The position numbers were made by a program, and so were the translations under genes. Positions 1-10,530 of a DNA stretch of 64,000 nucleotides are shown piece by piece (positions within the stretch are counted from its first letter, which is position 1; the number at the start of each line of letters is the position of its first letter). The DNA lies in NCBI GenBank assembly GCA_020830965.2, contig JACCFC020000012.1, positions 37,528 to 101,527 on the forward strand, written 5' to 3'. Source of the DNA: Neisseriaceae bacterium TC5R-5. GTDB taxonomy: Bacteria; Pseudomonadota; Gammaproteobacteria; Burkholderiales; Chromobacteriaceae. The notes below the pieces were generated by a model. It had not been told where the DNA came from. It worked only from the letters and a program-made list of their open reading frames with translations, and did no database searches.

Positions 1-399
1 AGTGGGATCAAGCCATTTGTTCTTCTTATAAAGTAAATAGATTTTGCCACCATCTAGCCATTCAAGCCACGCTGTGCCGCTTGAATACAATCTCCATTTC
101 CCTTGAAAACCATCGCTATATTTTATGCTTCCTGTTGCATAGCAAGGAGCATAACGATCATGCACCATCAACTTTCCAGGCACTGTGTAGGCTTTTGTAA
201 AGTAGTTGCGTACTTGTTTAAGCGTTGGTTTAAATTGCTTGCACGTCGGTTCATAGCGTTTATCCGATTCAACAGTAGACATACGGCCAGCTTCTGTAAT
301 CGTGATTTTATCTATGCTCCTAGCGTGCAAGAAAATGGGGGAAATCAATATTAGAATGCCGAATAACGATATAGCATTACTATGTTTAATTACTTCCAT
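1..399 (-). CDS. Orphan periplasmic immunity protein, copy 1 (partial, 3' end outside window)
   Basis: Opens with an ATG at 397-399 and stays open for 133 codons to the window edge. The product has an N-terminal hydrophobic signal peptide (cleavage near LHA-R) followed by a small domain with two cysteines. It is clearly a paralogue of the immunity gene at 1059-1496: shared features are the C-K-x-F-x-P segment, the HDRY-x-PCYATG motif and the GTAWLEWLDGG segment. Its first 69 window bases match 1095-1163 with one mismatch, while its 5' part is much more diverged. The start overlaps the stop of a decayed effector tail (390-392), repeating the coupled arrangement of the intact pair. It probably protects periplasmic peptidoglycan against a related amidase. 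No intact cognate effector is visible, so I call it an orphan. Confidence 0.7.
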   Translation of the reverse strand, partial: MEVIKHSNAISLFGILILISPIFLHARSIDKITITEAGRMSTVESDKRYEPTCKQFKPTLKQVRNYFTKAYTVPGKLMVHDRYAPCYATGSIKYSDGFQGKWRLYSSGTAWLEWLDGGKIYLLYKKNKWLDPT

Positions 400-470
400 A
401 CTGAGGTACTCGCTTCGATCAAATTTTTACGACCAATTTCTGGGCGTCTGTACGCCTCTTACATGGACAC
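390..470 (-). pseudogene. Displaced effector 3'-tail fragment 1 (amidase C-terminus)
   Basis: Read on the minus strand this gives about 26 codons that align with the last residues of the amidase at 1487-2089: the VSM start, then RPEIGRK against HPEIGRK, then EAST and a W near the end. A stop (TAA) stands where the amidase has a glutamine codon, and no upstream part of the effector gene is present. The final stop codon overlaps the ATG region of immunity copy 1, as in the intact pair. It is a relic carried along when an effector-tail plus immunity unit was duplicated. Confidence 0.65.
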
Positions 471-873
471 TTAACGCTCGCCTTGATCGCCTAAACCATA
501 AGTGCAGGCTGTTGGGTCAAACCATCCATTGTTTTTAGAAAAGACGTTGGAGTAGTCACTTTCGTTCCAGATGATCGATCCCACCCCACCAGAAATAAGT
601 GTCCATTCGATTTTGCCAAAGTCACTAAGCACCATTGTTCCGTTGGCATAACATGCGGAGTAACGCTCATGTGTTCCGAATCGACTTGGAATGGGGTAGG
701 CTTTGCTGAAATAGTGCTTTATTTGCTCTTATAGAGGGTTTGCATTTTTTACATACTTCATCCAAACCTTGTTCTTCAGGGTTTCTGTTCATTCCAGCTG
801 CTGTAATCACAGTTTCTTTTATTTCTCTAGCATTTGACATGGATGAAAAGAACAAGAAACATGAGAGCGCCAT
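471..873 (-). pseudogene. Frameshifted immunity gene, copy 2
   Basis: The ATG at 871-873 starts a signal peptide (FLFFSSMSNA) and a region matching the immunity family (CKKCKPS). Around 728-735 the reading frame shifts by one base. The other frame then continues the family match with YFSKAYPIP, HERY-x-ACYANG and NGWFDPT to a stop at 471-473. Combined length is near the 145 residues of the intact copy. It is either a recently broken gene or a sequencing error; the rest is not degraded. The TAA that closes the upstream effector tail overlaps its ATG at 873. Confidence 0.65.
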
Positions 874-980
874 TAGCCATTTGATAAAATAAACGATCTA
901 ACATTTTGCTGTGCTTGCCTCTGTTGCATTTTTCTACCTATTTCTGGATGGCGATATACCACGTCGATAGAGATCTTTAA
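873..980 (-). pseudogene. Displaced effector 3'-tail fragment 2 (amidase C-terminus)
   Basis: About 35 open codons on the minus strand, reading LKISIDVVYRHPEIGRK before diverging. This aligns with FKVSMQEIYKHPEIGRK at the end of the intact amidase. No amidase catalytic core precedes it; an in-frame stop lies a few codons upstream. Its closing TAA shares a base with the ATG of immunity copy 2, so effector-stop/immunity-start coupling is preserved. No SD or start codon of its own is evident. Confidence 0.6.
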
Positions 981-1058
981 CGTATGGCAATGCTATACAT
1001 GGGCGACCTCATAAACTCGGCACTCAGTAATACCTTGCTGTCGTTAGTATTTTATGGA

Positions 1059-1496
1059 CTAATACTCTTGCCCATCATCGTCATACATGCCTGCAGTGGG
1101 ATCAAGCCATTTGTTCTTCTTATAAAGTAAATAGATTTCGCCACCATCTAGCCATTCAAGCCAAGCGGTTCCAGCTGAATACAACACCCATTTCGCTTTA
1201 AATCCATCAGAATATATTATATTGCCTGTAGCATAGCATGGGGTGTAACGATCATGAGCCATCAGCTTTCCAGGAATCGGATACGCTTTTTGAAAATAGA
1301 ACTTTATTTGATTAAGAGAGGGATTAAATTTTTTACACGTAGAAGCAAGAAGTTTATCTCTCTCATCTTCTAGCGCTAATCCAGTCTGCTCTATAGTAAT
1401 TTTCTCTATTGTTCTTGCTTGTATTGAATATGAGATAAATACAGGAGATATTAATAAAATAAATTTTAGTAATGTTTGATAATTTCTTAATCCCAT
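1059..1496 (-). CDS. Periplasmic immunity protein to the adjacent amidase effector
   Basis: A 145-residue protein with a signal peptide (hydrophobic residues 10-25, cleavage near QA-R at 27/28) and two cysteines, C54 and C87, that could form a disulfide in the periplasm. The C-terminal half is aromatic-rich (WLEWLDGGEIYLLY). The start ATG at 1494-1496 lies inside the last codons of the amidase gene, a 10-base overlap typical of tightly coupled toxin/immunity pairs. The role is inferred from position, export signal and family duplication; I do not recognise a named immunity family. It is the only complete copy of three in this window. Confidence 0.75.
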   Translation of the reverse strand: MGLRNYQTLLKFILLISPVFISYSIQARTIEKITIEQTGLALEDERDKLLASTCKKFNPSLNQIKFYFQKAYPIPGKLMAHDRYTPCYATGNIIYSDGFKAKWVLYSAGTAWLEWLDGGEIYLLYKKNKWLDPTAGMYDDDGQEY

Positions 1497-2089
1497 TTGG
1501 CTGTACTCGCTTCCGATTCTGTTTTTCGTCCTATTTCTGGATGTTTGTAAATTTCCTGCATGGATACTTTAAATGTGTCTGCTAATTCTCTAACTAGCCA
1601 TTTTAGAGAAGCATTTTGTTCATCTTTCACATTGTCATAGATGACTTTTCCATTAATTGTTTTGTAATATCCGACAATCTCTATACCGATAGAATCGGTA
1701 TTCGAAGGAAATCTGTCTGGAAAGCTCTTTTTCATTTCATGTATTGTTAGTGCTGATGAACCACTTTTAGTGGCTTTCATGGCCGCTTTAAGATCCGTAG
1801 GGCTGCATACATGTTTTACTATGCAGCGGGATTGCATTTTCCCGACATGATTAGTTCTTTTATATAGGGATGCAGTTTGATAGATGGTTCCATCAAGGTC
1901 TAGCAAAAAGTGTGCTCCACTGGCACCGTCACTACTGTAGCTGCTAAATGCTGACTCAGCGCTAGATCCCCCTGTTTGATGAACCACGATACCATTCACC
2001 TTGTCCATCTTGGCACGTTCAATTTTGCTAAAAATCTTGACCTTGATTCTGGTCGCGTCCACATGTCCATCTTTGGTGATATGAAGCAT
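1487..2089 (-). CDS. N-acetylmuramoyl-L-alanine amidase, probable type VI secretion effector
   Basis: A 200-residue Amidase_2/PGRP-fold protein. Expected to cleave the bond between MurNAc and L-Ala of peptidoglycan in a rival's periplasm. Visible motifs: VVHQTGG with H37, the AHFLLDLDGTIYQ strand with H60, NHVG with H81, GIEIVG with E137, and KHPEIGRK with H183 near the C-terminus; these include the probable zinc ligands and catalytic residues. There is no signal peptide, as expected for T6SS cargo, and hcp lies 11 bases upstream on the same strand. The immunity gene overlaps its 3' end. Cell-wall recycling amidases share the fold, but the hcp and immunity context favours an antibacterial effector. 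Confidence 0.8.
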   Translation of the reverse strand: MLHITKDGHVDATRIKVKIFSKIERAKMDKVNGIVVHQTGGSSAESAFSSYSSDGASGAHFLLDLDGTIYQTASLYKRTNHVGKMQSRCIVKHVCSPTDLKAAMKATKSGSSALTIHEMKKSFPDRFPSNTDSIGIEIVGYYKTINGKVIYDNVKDEQNASLKWLVRELADTFKVSMQEIYKHPEIGRKTESEASTAKWD

Positions 2090-2100
2090 ATTTAAGCTCC

Positions 2101-2583
2101 TTAAATGATGTGATTAGCTTTGATGTCATAGGCGGTAGCGACAGTACCGGCAGAGCCACCGCTGGCATTCTGAATCACGTATTCCTGCTTTACTCGGGCA
2201 AAGGATAGGCTGACAGCTTCTCTGGGAATAGCCATATTGACATTCATCACCGAGGCAACGTGAGTCACAATCACATCACCCATGGTGATTTTGAGATATT
2301 CAAGGGGAGTGCCACCGGCCTTTCTCAGCATTAGCGTAGCGGTATCGATGTGCTTTCCAGTCAGACAATACTGGATGAGGTTGGGGCTAGCGCGGTCAAT
2401 ATAGTGTTCAAAGCTTAGGTCATGAACCGTGCTTTTACCGGATCCGCCACCACTGCCCGCGTGCATATTCGAGTTCTGGCTCACCGCCCACTCCCAGCGC
2501 AACACGTCTATCTCACCCACGTGACTAACATCTTGCGCTTCGCCAGCGATGCCAGTCAGCTTCAAAAAAATGTCTTGCGCCAT
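2101..2583 (-). CDS. hcp: Type VI secretion tube protein Hcp
   Basis: A 160-residue Hcp1-family protein. It begins MAQDIFLKLTGIAGEAQD and has the family's FEHYIDRASP segment, the KAGGTPLEYLKITM segment and a C-terminal beta-rich region. Hcp forms stacked hexameric rings that carry small effectors through the T6SS tube. I chose the ATG at 2581-2583, which has GGGGTG about 7 bases upstream; a GTG at 2592 would add three residues. No vipA, vipB, tssJKLM or vgrG gene is nearby, so this is an auxiliary hcp-effector-immunity module dependent on an apparatus encoded elsewhere. Confidence 0.9.
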   Translation of the reverse strand: MAQDIFLKLTGIAGEAQDVSHVGEIDVLRWEWAVSQNSNMHAGSGGGSGKSTVHDLSFEHYIDRASPNLIQYCLTGKHIDTATLMLRKAGGTPLEYLKITMGDVIVTHVASVMNVNMAIPREAVSLSFARVKQEYVIQNASGGSAGTVATAYDIKANHII

Positions 2584-2790
2584 ATCATGCACCCCATAAG
2601 AATAAAAAAATAGATTTTCATTGCATATAGCATACTAGCAGAGTTTGTTTTAAGCAGTAAATACAACTAAAGCCACGGCATACTGTTATTTTGGCCACTC
2701 TCCATCTACCCCGCTGCCGCCAACATTTTGTTGGCCTTGGGTAGTATCGTTGCTGTTGCGTTCAAGCTGAGAGTGAAGGGGATAAGAAGA

Positions 2791-2809
2791 AAGGGGCCAA
2801 CGGCCCCTT
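2791..2809 (-). terminator. Probable terminator after glmS
   Basis: Perfect 8-bp inverted repeat AAGGGGCC/GGCCCCTT with a 3-base loop, followed on the minus strand by a pyrimidine/T-rich stretch. It lies 60 bases beyond the glmS stop. The rest of 2584-2869 contains no gene I can support; another short hairpin (GCCAACA/TGTTGGC) is at 2719-2735. Confidence 0.6.
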
Positions 2810-2869
2810 TACTTTCTTGCGACATCGACAGACTGCGTTTGCCGTAGTCATATTGTTAACATGACTGCC

Positions 2870-4699
2870 TCACTCCACCGTCACGCTTTTCGCCAGATTA
2901 CGCGGTTTATCGACATCGGTGCCGCGTGCCAGCGCTACATGGTAGGCAAGCAGTTGTACCGGTATCGTGTGGATAATGGGACTGAGGATGCCAACATGAC
3001 GGGGGGTACGGATCACATGTACACCGTCGGATTCACTGAAGTGGCTGTCGGCGTCAGCAAACACGAATAGTTCACCGCCACGGGCACGCACTTCCTGCAT
3101 ATTAGACTTCACTTTCTCCAGCAGTGCGTCATTGGGGGCGATGACCACCACGGGCATGTTTTCGTCTACCAGCGCCAGCGGGCCGTGTTTGAGTTCACCT
3201 GCCGAGTAGGCCTCGGCATGGATGTAGGATATTTCCTTGAGCTTGAGCGCGCCTTCCAGTGCCACCGGATAGTGCAGGCCACGGCCAAGGAAGAGTGCAT
3301 TGGCTTTGTTGGCGAATTTGTCGGCCCAGGCTTTGATTTGTGGCTCCAGATTGAGCGCGTGCTGTACTGAGCCGGGCAGGTGGCGCAGTTCATCCAGATA
3401 GCGCGCTTCGTCAGCGGCACTGATGTTGCCCTGTAATTTGCCCAATGTTACTGCCAGTGCAAACAGTGCGACCAGTTGGGTGGTAAAGGCTTTGGTGGAG
3501 GCAACGCCGATTTCGGCACCGGCGCGGGTGTAAAACACCAGTTCGCTGGCGCGCGGTAATGCTGATTCACGCACATTGCAGATGGAGAGTGCGCAGTGAT
3601 GTCCAAGTTGTTTGGCGTATTTCAGCGCTTCCATCGTATCCAGCGTTTCACCGGATTGCGAGATGGTGACAACCAAGTGCGAGGGTTTGGCCCAGGCGGC
3701 GCGATAACGGTATTCGCTGGCGATTTCAACATCACATGGGATGCCTGCCAGGCTTTCTATCCAGTATTTGGCAGTAAGACCGGCATAGTAGCTGGTGCCA
3801 CAGGCTAGGATTTTCACACCATCCAGTTTAGGTAGCAGCGTGGCCGCCTGTGCGCCGAATAGCACGCTGTCAAAGCCGCATTCCAGTACCGCATCAATGG
3901 TATCGGACAGCGCCTTGGGTTGCTCGTGGATTTCCTTCTGCATGAAGTGGCTATACGGGCCCAGTTCCAGCGAGGCAAGCGAGATGTCGGATAAATGCTC
4001 TGTTCGTTGTACGGTTTGATCGTGCTGATCCATAATTTGTACGCCAGCACGGGTAAGCCGGGCGATATCGCCTTCTTCCAGAAAGATGACGCGACGAGTG
4101 GCAGAGAGTATCGCCGAGACGTCGGAAGCGATAAAGTTTTCATTGTCGCCCAAGCCCAGTAGTAGCGGGCAGCCCATGCGCGCGCAAATCAACTCGTCCG
4201 GGCGATCAGCCGCAATCACGCCGATCGCGTAGGCGCCAGTGAGTTCGCGACTGGCGCGTTTGACAGCATCAAATAAGTCTGCACTGGCTTGATAGTAATG
4301 GTGAATCAGGTGGGCGATTACTTCGGTGTCGGTTTGCGATTCAAACGCATAGCCTAGTTGTTGCAGTCGTTCGCGTTGTTGTTCGTGGTTTTCGATGATG
4401 CCGTTGTGTACTACGGCAATCTTGCCGAAGGAGATATGCGGGTGGGCATTAGGTTCGGTGACGCCACCATGGGTGGCCCAGCGAGTGTGACCAATTCCAA
4501 GTTGACCGCGCAACTGCTCAGCCTGCGCAGCGTTTTCCATTTCGACCACCCGCCCGACCCGACGCACGCGGTGGATTGCTTTATCGACAAGAATGGCAAT
4601 ACCGGCAGAGTCATAACCGCGATATTCGAGTCGCTTCAGTCCATCCACCAGTAAGGGAACTACATCACGCGCCGCAATGGCGCCGACTATGCCACACAT
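2870..4699 (-). CDS. glmS: Glutamine--fructose-6-phosphate aminotransferase (isomerizing)
   Basis: Makes glucosamine-6-phosphate from fructose-6-phosphate and glutamine, the first step of UDP-GlcNAc synthesis for peptidoglycan and LPS. 609 residues. The N-terminal glutaminase domain begins MCGIVGA, so C2 becomes the N-terminal nucleophile after Met removal; this fixes the start at 4697-4699, with GGAG at 4706-4709. Two SIS domains follow, with the CGTSYYAG and SQSGETLDT motifs, and the C-terminus ends AKSVTVE, the conserved end of the family. glmU lies 56 bases upstream. No glmS ribozyme is expected or seen. Confidence 0.97.
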   Translation of the reverse strand: MCGIVGAIAARDVVPLLVDGLKRLEYRGYDSAGIAILVDKAIHRVRRVGRVVEMENAAQAEQLRGQLGIGHTRWATHGGVTEPNAHPHISFGKIAVVHNGIIENHEQQRERLQQLGYAFESQTDTEVIAHLIHHYYQASADLFDAVKRASRELTGAYAIGVIAADRPDELICARMGCPLLLGLGDNENFIASDVSAILSATRRVIFLEEGDIARLTRAGVQIMDQHDQTVQRTEHLSDISLASLELGPYSHFMQKEIHEQPKALSDTIDAVLECGFDSVLFGAQAATLLPKLDGVKILACGTSYYAGLTAKYWIESLAGIPCDVEIASEYRYRAAWAKPSHLVVTISQSGETLDTMEALKYAKQLGHHCALSICNVRESALPRASELVFYTRAGAEIGVASTKAFTTQLVALFALAVTLGKLQGNISAADEARYLDELRHLPGSVQHALNLEPQIKAWADKFANKANALFLGRGLHYPVALEGALKLKEISYIHAEAYSAGELKHGPLALVDENMPVVVIAPNDALLEKVKSNMQEVRARGGELFVFADADSHFSESDGVHVIRTPRHVGILSPIIHTIPVQLLAYHVALARGTDVDKPRNLAKSVTVE

Positions 4700-4755
4700 T
4701 TTTTTCTCCAATCATAGGGTGCTGTTCGGGGCGGATGTTCAGCCACAGCAATCAT

Positions 4756-6117
4756 TTATTTCTTCACCGGCCGCCGCCAGCCAGCTAGGGTGACTTGCCG
4801 CACTCGGGCCAGCGTCAGTTGTCCTGCCGGTGCCGTTTGATTAATCACCGAGCCGGCGCCTATTGTTGCACCATTTTCCAGTATCACCGGTGCTACCAGC
4901 ATGCTGCCGGAGCCGACAAAAACCTGATCGCCGATCACGGTTTTGAATTTGTTGACACCATCGTAGTTACAGGTGATGGAGCCCGCGCCGATATTAACCT
5001 GGCGGCCCAATTCGGCATCACCGATATAGCTGAGATGGTTAACCTTGGAGCCGCTGCCTATGCGGCTATTTTTGATTTCGACAAAGTTGCCAATATGAGT
5101 GTGATCGGCTAGTTCGGCTCCGGGACGGAGGCGCGCATAGGGACCAATACGACAGTCGCTGCCAACAACGGCATTTTCCAGATGAGAGAATGCCGCAATC
5201 TGGCTACCTGCCGCCACTTTGACGTTTTTCAATACACAGTTGGGGCCGATACTGACTTGGTCGCCCAATTCGACCACACCTTCAAATACACAGTTCACAT
5301 CGATTGCAACATCCATGCCGTGCTGTAAAGTGCCGCGGATGTCGATGCGAGCCGGGTCAGCCAGGGTCACTCCGGCGTCCAGCAGTGCTTGTGCTTGCTG
5401 GCTTTGCAGAATGCGTTCTAGTTCGGCTAACTGTCGTTTATTGTTAACACCCACCGCTTCCCAACTAGCACTGACACTGGCACTGTTGACCGACACCCCG
5501 GCGGCAACAGCCAGTGCCACGACATCGGTTAAATAGTATTCGCCCTGGGCATTGCTATTATTGAGTGCAGCTAACCAGCGATTGAGTTGGATGTTGGGCA
5601 GTACCAGCATGCCAGTATTGATTTCACGGATGGCTCGCTGTACTGGGGTGCAGTCTTTGTCTTCGATAATGGCTTGCAGCTTGCCATCCGCGCTACGTAG
5701 CATGCGGCCATAACCGCTCGCATTCTCCAGCGTATCGGTCAACACCGCCACGCCATCGGCTGCAGCAGCGATTAGCCTTTGCAGCGTATCGCTCAGGGTA
5801 AGTGGCACATCGCCGTAGAGTACCAACGTTTGGCCTGTAGTCGGCAGTTGGGGCAAAGCCATTTTGAGAGCATGACCGGTACCCAGTTGTTGGCTTTGTT
5901 GCACCCAAAGAATATCCGGGTCAGGAATGGCCTGCCGCACTTGTTCACCACCATGACCATAAACGACGATTAGTCGCTGCGGCTTAAGGCTGCGCGCCGT
6001 CCTAATAACACGCGACAGCATGGCTTGACCACCAATCGGGTGCAGCACTTTGGGCAAGGAGGAGTACATACGCTTGCCTTGACCGGCAGCGAGAATGACG
6101 ATGCTAAGACTATCCAT
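4756..6117 (-). CDS. glmU: Bifunctional N-acetylglucosamine-1-P uridylyltransferase / glucosamine-1-P acetyltransferase
   Basis: Completes UDP-GlcNAc synthesis. 453 residues, close to the usual 456. The N-terminal nucleotidyltransferase domain has LAAGQGKRMYSSLPKVLHP. The C-terminal left-handed beta-helix shows hexapeptide repeats and the conserved NHLSYIGDAELG and NIGAGSITCNYDG segments of the acetyltransferase active site. It sits between the atp operon terminator and glmS, and the two genes act in the same pathway. Only about 20 bases separate the terminator from the start, so some expression may come from read-through. Confidence 0.97.
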   Translation of the reverse strand: MDSLSIVILAAGQGKRMYSSLPKVLHPIGGQAMLSRVIRTARSLKPQRLIVVYGHGGEQVRQAIPDPDILWVQQSQQLGTGHALKMALPQLPTTGQTLVLYGDVPLTLSDTLQRLIAAAADGVAVLTDTLENASGYGRMLRSADGKLQAIIEDKDCTPVQRAIREINTGMLVLPNIQLNRWLAALNNSNAQGEYYLTDVVALAVAAGVSVNSASVSASWEAVGVNNKRQLAELERILQSQQAQALLDAGVTLADPARIDIRGTLQHGMDVAIDVNCVFEGVVELGDQVSIGPNCVLKNVKVAAGSQIAAFSHLENAVVGSDCRIGPYARLRPGAELADHTHIGNFVEIKNSRIGSGSKVNHLSYIGDAELGRQVNIGAGSITCNYDGVNKFKTVIGDQVFVGSGSMLVAPVILENGATIGAGSVINQTAPAGQLTLARVRQVTLAGWRRPVKK

Positions 6118-6139
6118 AAAATTTGACTATATTTAAAAC

Positions 6140-6169
6140 GGAAAAAGGCCGCCGCAAATGCGACAGCCT
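6140..6169 (-). terminator. Rho-independent terminator of the atp operon
   Basis: On the minus strand an imperfect 10-bp stem (with G-U pairs) and a 4-base loop is followed by five T residues. It lies 30-60 bases past the atpC stop and just before glmU. Confidence 0.75.
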
Positions 6170-6198
6170 GTCACTATACACGATTAGCTCTCTCGGAA

Positions 6199-6621
6199 TC
6201 AGTGAGTACGCTTTTTGAGGTATTCCAGCGTTTTGAGTTCGGCAATCGCCGCTGCTAGTGCAGCTTGTGCTTTGGCCGTTCCCATATCGTCGGAGACATG
6301 CTTGAGGGCTTCCTCAGCAGCACGTTTTGCCTCATTCGCGCGGGCCTCGTCGAGATCCTCTCCACGCACCGCCGTATCAGCCAGGACGGTAACTAGGGTG
6401 GGCTGGACTTCCATCAAGCCTCCCGATACCGCTACCAGAACTTCCTCGCTACTGCCTGGCACCCGCATACGCAGAATGCCAGGCTTGATACGGGTGAGCA
6501 GCGGCACGTGTTGCGGGTAGATACCGATTTCACCTTCACTGGCAGGAGCAACCAGAAACTCGGCCTCACCAGAAAAGATCATTTCTTCGGTACTCACCAC
6601 TTCCACACGCATTTTGGACAT
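6199..6621 (-). CDS. atpC: ATP synthase epsilon subunit
   Basis: 140 residues, the standard length. Central-stalk subunit of F1: N-terminal beta-sandwich (VEVVSTEEMIFSGEAEFLVAP, EGEIGIYPQHVPLLTRIKPG) and a C-terminal helical hairpin that can inhibit ATP hydrolysis. Last gene of the atp operon, 11 bases after atpD. Confidence 0.96.
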   Translation of the reverse strand: MSKMRVEVVSTEEMIFSGEAEFLVAPASEGEIGIYPQHVPLLTRIKPGILRMRVPGSSEEVLVAVSGGLMEVQPTLVTVLADTAVRGEDLDEARANEAKRAAEEALKHVSDDMGTAKAQAALAAAIAELKTLEYLKKRTH

Positions 6622-6632
6622 CCGCGCTCTCC

Positions 6633-8039
<1,407 letters not shown>

Positions 8040-8068
8040 CTAAACAATTATTACAGTCCGTTAACGGC

Positions 8069-8935
8069 TTACACCGCTGCCGCGCCAGCCACAATTTCAG
8101 ACAATTCGGTCGTAATCGCTGCCTGCCTAGCCTTGTTGTAGACCAGTCGCAGTTGCTTGATTGTATTACCAGCATTGTCTGTGGCAGATTTCATCGCTAC
8201 CATCCTCGCCGCCTGTTCTGAAGCCATATTTTCAGACATAGCCTCGAACACCACCGACTCGATATAGCGTCTAACCAAAAACTGCATCACAGCCTGTGGA
8301 TCCGGCTCGTACAGGTAGTCCCACGAGTGTGAGTGTTCAACCTCTAAGTGTTCCGAGGTCAGCGGCAGCAGCTGCTCTGTCACCGGCTCTTGCTTCATCG
8401 TATTGATGAAGCTGGAGTAAGCGATATAGAGCACATCCAGCGCACCTTCAGCATACTCATTGAACAGCACTGTAAGCGGGCCAATTAATTTTTCCACCTT
8501 AGGCACGTCGCCCAGGTGTACCGCGCTGGCCACAACATTGAGACGCGCACGCTGGCAAGCGGCCAGACCTTTCTGGCCCAGACAGCAAACGTCGACTTCG
8601 ATGCCCTGATCCTGTAATGCTTTAACCTGGAGAAAGAAGCGTTTGAGCGTATTCACGTTCAAACCGCCACATAAGCCTTTGTCCGAGGTGATCAGGATAA
8701 TGCCAGCACGTTTCACAACATCACGGGTTTGCAGCAGTGGGTGCTCCAGATCCGCATTAGCCTGAGCCAAGTGCGCCATAACAGTACGCACTTTCTCGGC
8801 ATAAGGGCGGGCAGCGCGCATACGCTCTTGCGTCTTACGCATCTTGGAGGTCGCCACCATCTGCATCGCGCGGGTGATCTTCTGCGTGTTTTGCACGCTC
8901 CGGATCTTGGTGAGAATCTCTTTACCGACTGCCAT
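8069..8935 (-). CDS. atpG: ATP synthase gamma subunit
   Basis: 288 residues, rotor shaft of F1. N-terminal helix KEILTKIRSVQNTQKITRAMQMVATSK and the C-terminal helix with ARMVAMKSATDNAGN are the most conserved family segments and are both present. Lies between atpA and atpD in the standard order. Confidence 0.97.
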   Translation of the reverse strand: MAVGKEILTKIRSVQNTQKITRAMQMVATSKMRKTQERMRAARPYAEKVRTVMAHLAQANADLEHPLLQTRDVVKRAGIILITSDKGLCGGLNVNTLKRFFLQVKALQDQGIEVDVCCLGQKGLAACQRARLNVVASAVHLGDVPKVEKLIGPLTVLFNEYAEGALDVLYIAYSSFINTMKQEPVTEQLLPLTSEHLEVEHSHSWDYLYEPDPQAVMQFLVRRYIESVVFEAMSENMASEQAARMVAMKSATDNAGNTIKQLRLVYNKARQAAITTELSEIVAGAAAV

Positions 8936-8977
8936 CTACTGAACCTTTCTTTTAACTCTCTGCGTTAGCTGAAAGAC

Positions 8978-10522
8978 TCAGTCGAAGCTGTAACTGGCCT
9001 TGAACGATTCCATCGCCTTGGTCAGTATCTTCTCATTGTCAGCGGACAAGTCACCGGATGCATTGATTGCTGTTAGCACTTCCTGGTGATTGGCACGCAC
9101 ATAGCCGAGAAACTCTGCTTCAAAAGCCAAGGCTTTTTTCACTGGCACGTCTTCATAACTGCCTTTGTTCACCGCCCACAGCGTCAAAGCCATTTCAGCG
9201 GTTGAGAGTGGTACAAACTGTTTTTGCTTCATCAGTTCAGTAACAATCTCGCCGTGCTGCAGTTGTTTGCGTGTCGCTTCATCCAAGTCTGAGGCAAACT
9301 GTGAGAATGCCGCCAGTTCACGGTACTGAGCCAGTGCCAAACGTACACCACCACCCAACTTCTTGATAACCTTGGTCTGTGCGGCACCACCTACACGGGA
9401 TACCGAGATACCCGCATTGATCGCCGGACGAATACCGGAATTGAACAAGTCAGTTTCCAAGAAAATCTGACCATCAGTAATCGAAATCACGTTAGTTGGT
9501 ACAAACGCAGAAACGTCACCCGCCTGAGTTTCGATGATAGGCAATGCTGTCAACGAACCGGTTTTACCTTTCACAGCACCACCGGTCAGACGCTCTACTT
9601 CATCCTCATTGATACGGGAAGCACGTTCCAGCAAACGGGAGTGCAGATAGAATACGTCACCTGGGTAAGCTTCACGACCAGGAGGACGACGCAGCAGCAA
9701 TGAGATCTGACGATAGGCAACGGCCTGTTTAGACAAATCATCATAAATAATCAGTGCATCTTCACCACGATCGCGGAAGTATTCACCCATCGCGCAACCG
9801 GAGTACGGGGCAATGAATTGTAAGGCGGCGGCTTCGGAAGCCGTGGCCGCGACAACAATGGTATGCCCTAGCGCGCCGTGTTCTTCCAGTTTACGTACTA
9901 CGTTGGCAATAGAGGACGCTTTCTGCCCAATTGCAACATAAATACATACCACGCCGGTATCTTTTTGATTGATGATGGCATCCAGCGCTACCGCTGTTTT
10001 ACCGGTTTGACGGTCACCAATGATCAACTCACGCTGACCACGACCTACTGGCACCATAGAATCAATTGCTTTCAAGCCAGTTTGCATAGGCTGAGAGACC
10101 GATTGACGCGCAATCACCCCCGGCGCGATTTTTTCAATCGGGCTGGATAGTTTGGCATTAATCGGACCTTTGCCATCAATCGGCTGACCTAGCGCATTCA
10201 CTACGCGGCCAATCAGTTCCGGACCAACCGGAACTTCCAGAATGCGACCAGTACAAGTAACTTCGTCGCCTTCCGAGATGTGCTCGTACTCGCCCAGAAT
10301 CACAGCGCCGACAGAGTCGCGCTCCAGATTCATCGCGAGGCCAAAGGTGTTGCCCGGGAATTCGAGCATTTCACCCTGCATCACGTCTGCAAGACCATGA
10401 ATACGAACAATGCCGTCAGTCACAGAAATCACGGTACCTTTAGTACGAATTTCTGCGCTTTCCGACAGGTTCTGAATCTTGGCCTTGATCAGATCGCTGA
10501 TTTCAGAGGGGTTCAACTGCAT
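8978..10522 (-). CDS. atpA: ATP synthase alpha subunit
   Basis: 514 residues, noncatalytic nucleotide-binding subunit of F1. Walker A GDRQTGKT at 169-176, the [14 protein letters not shown] segment and the [18 protein letters not shown] segment that carries the family's conserved arginine. Spaced 8 bases from atpH and 42 bases before atpG. Confidence 0.98.
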   Translation of the reverse strand: MQLNPSEISDLIKAKIQNLSESAEIRTKGTVISVTDGIVRIHGLADVMQGEMLEFPGNTFGLAMNLERDSVGAVILGEYEHISEGDEVTCTGRILEVPVGPELIGRVVNALGQPIDGKGPINAKLSSPIEKIAPGVIARQSVSQPMQTGLKAIDSMVPVGRGQRELIIGDRQTGKTAVALDAIINQKDTGVVCIYVAIGQKASSIANVVRKLEEHGALGHTIVVAATASEAAALQFIAPYSGCAMGEYFRDRGEDALIIYDDLSKQAVAYRQISLLLRRPPGREAYPGDVFYLHSRLLERASRINEDEVERLTGGAVKGKTGSLTALPIIETQAGDVSAFVPTNVISITDGQIFLETDLFNSGIRPAINAGISVSRVGGAAQTKVIKKLGGGVRLALAQYRELAAFSQFASDLDEATRKQLQHGEIVTELMKQKQFVPLSTAEMALTLWAVNKGSYEDVPVKKALAFEAEFLGYVRANHQEVLTAINASGDLSADNEKILTKAMESFKASYSFD

Positions 10523-10530
10523 GATCTCTC

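Noticed and set aside
2690..2811. Open minus-strand frame of about 40 codons between glmS and hcp
   Set aside because: No start codon or SD, and it runs through the glmS terminator hairpin.
2870..4711. glmS start at 4711
   Set aside because: It would place residues before the catalytic cysteine, which must be N-terminal; the SD also fits the 4699 start.
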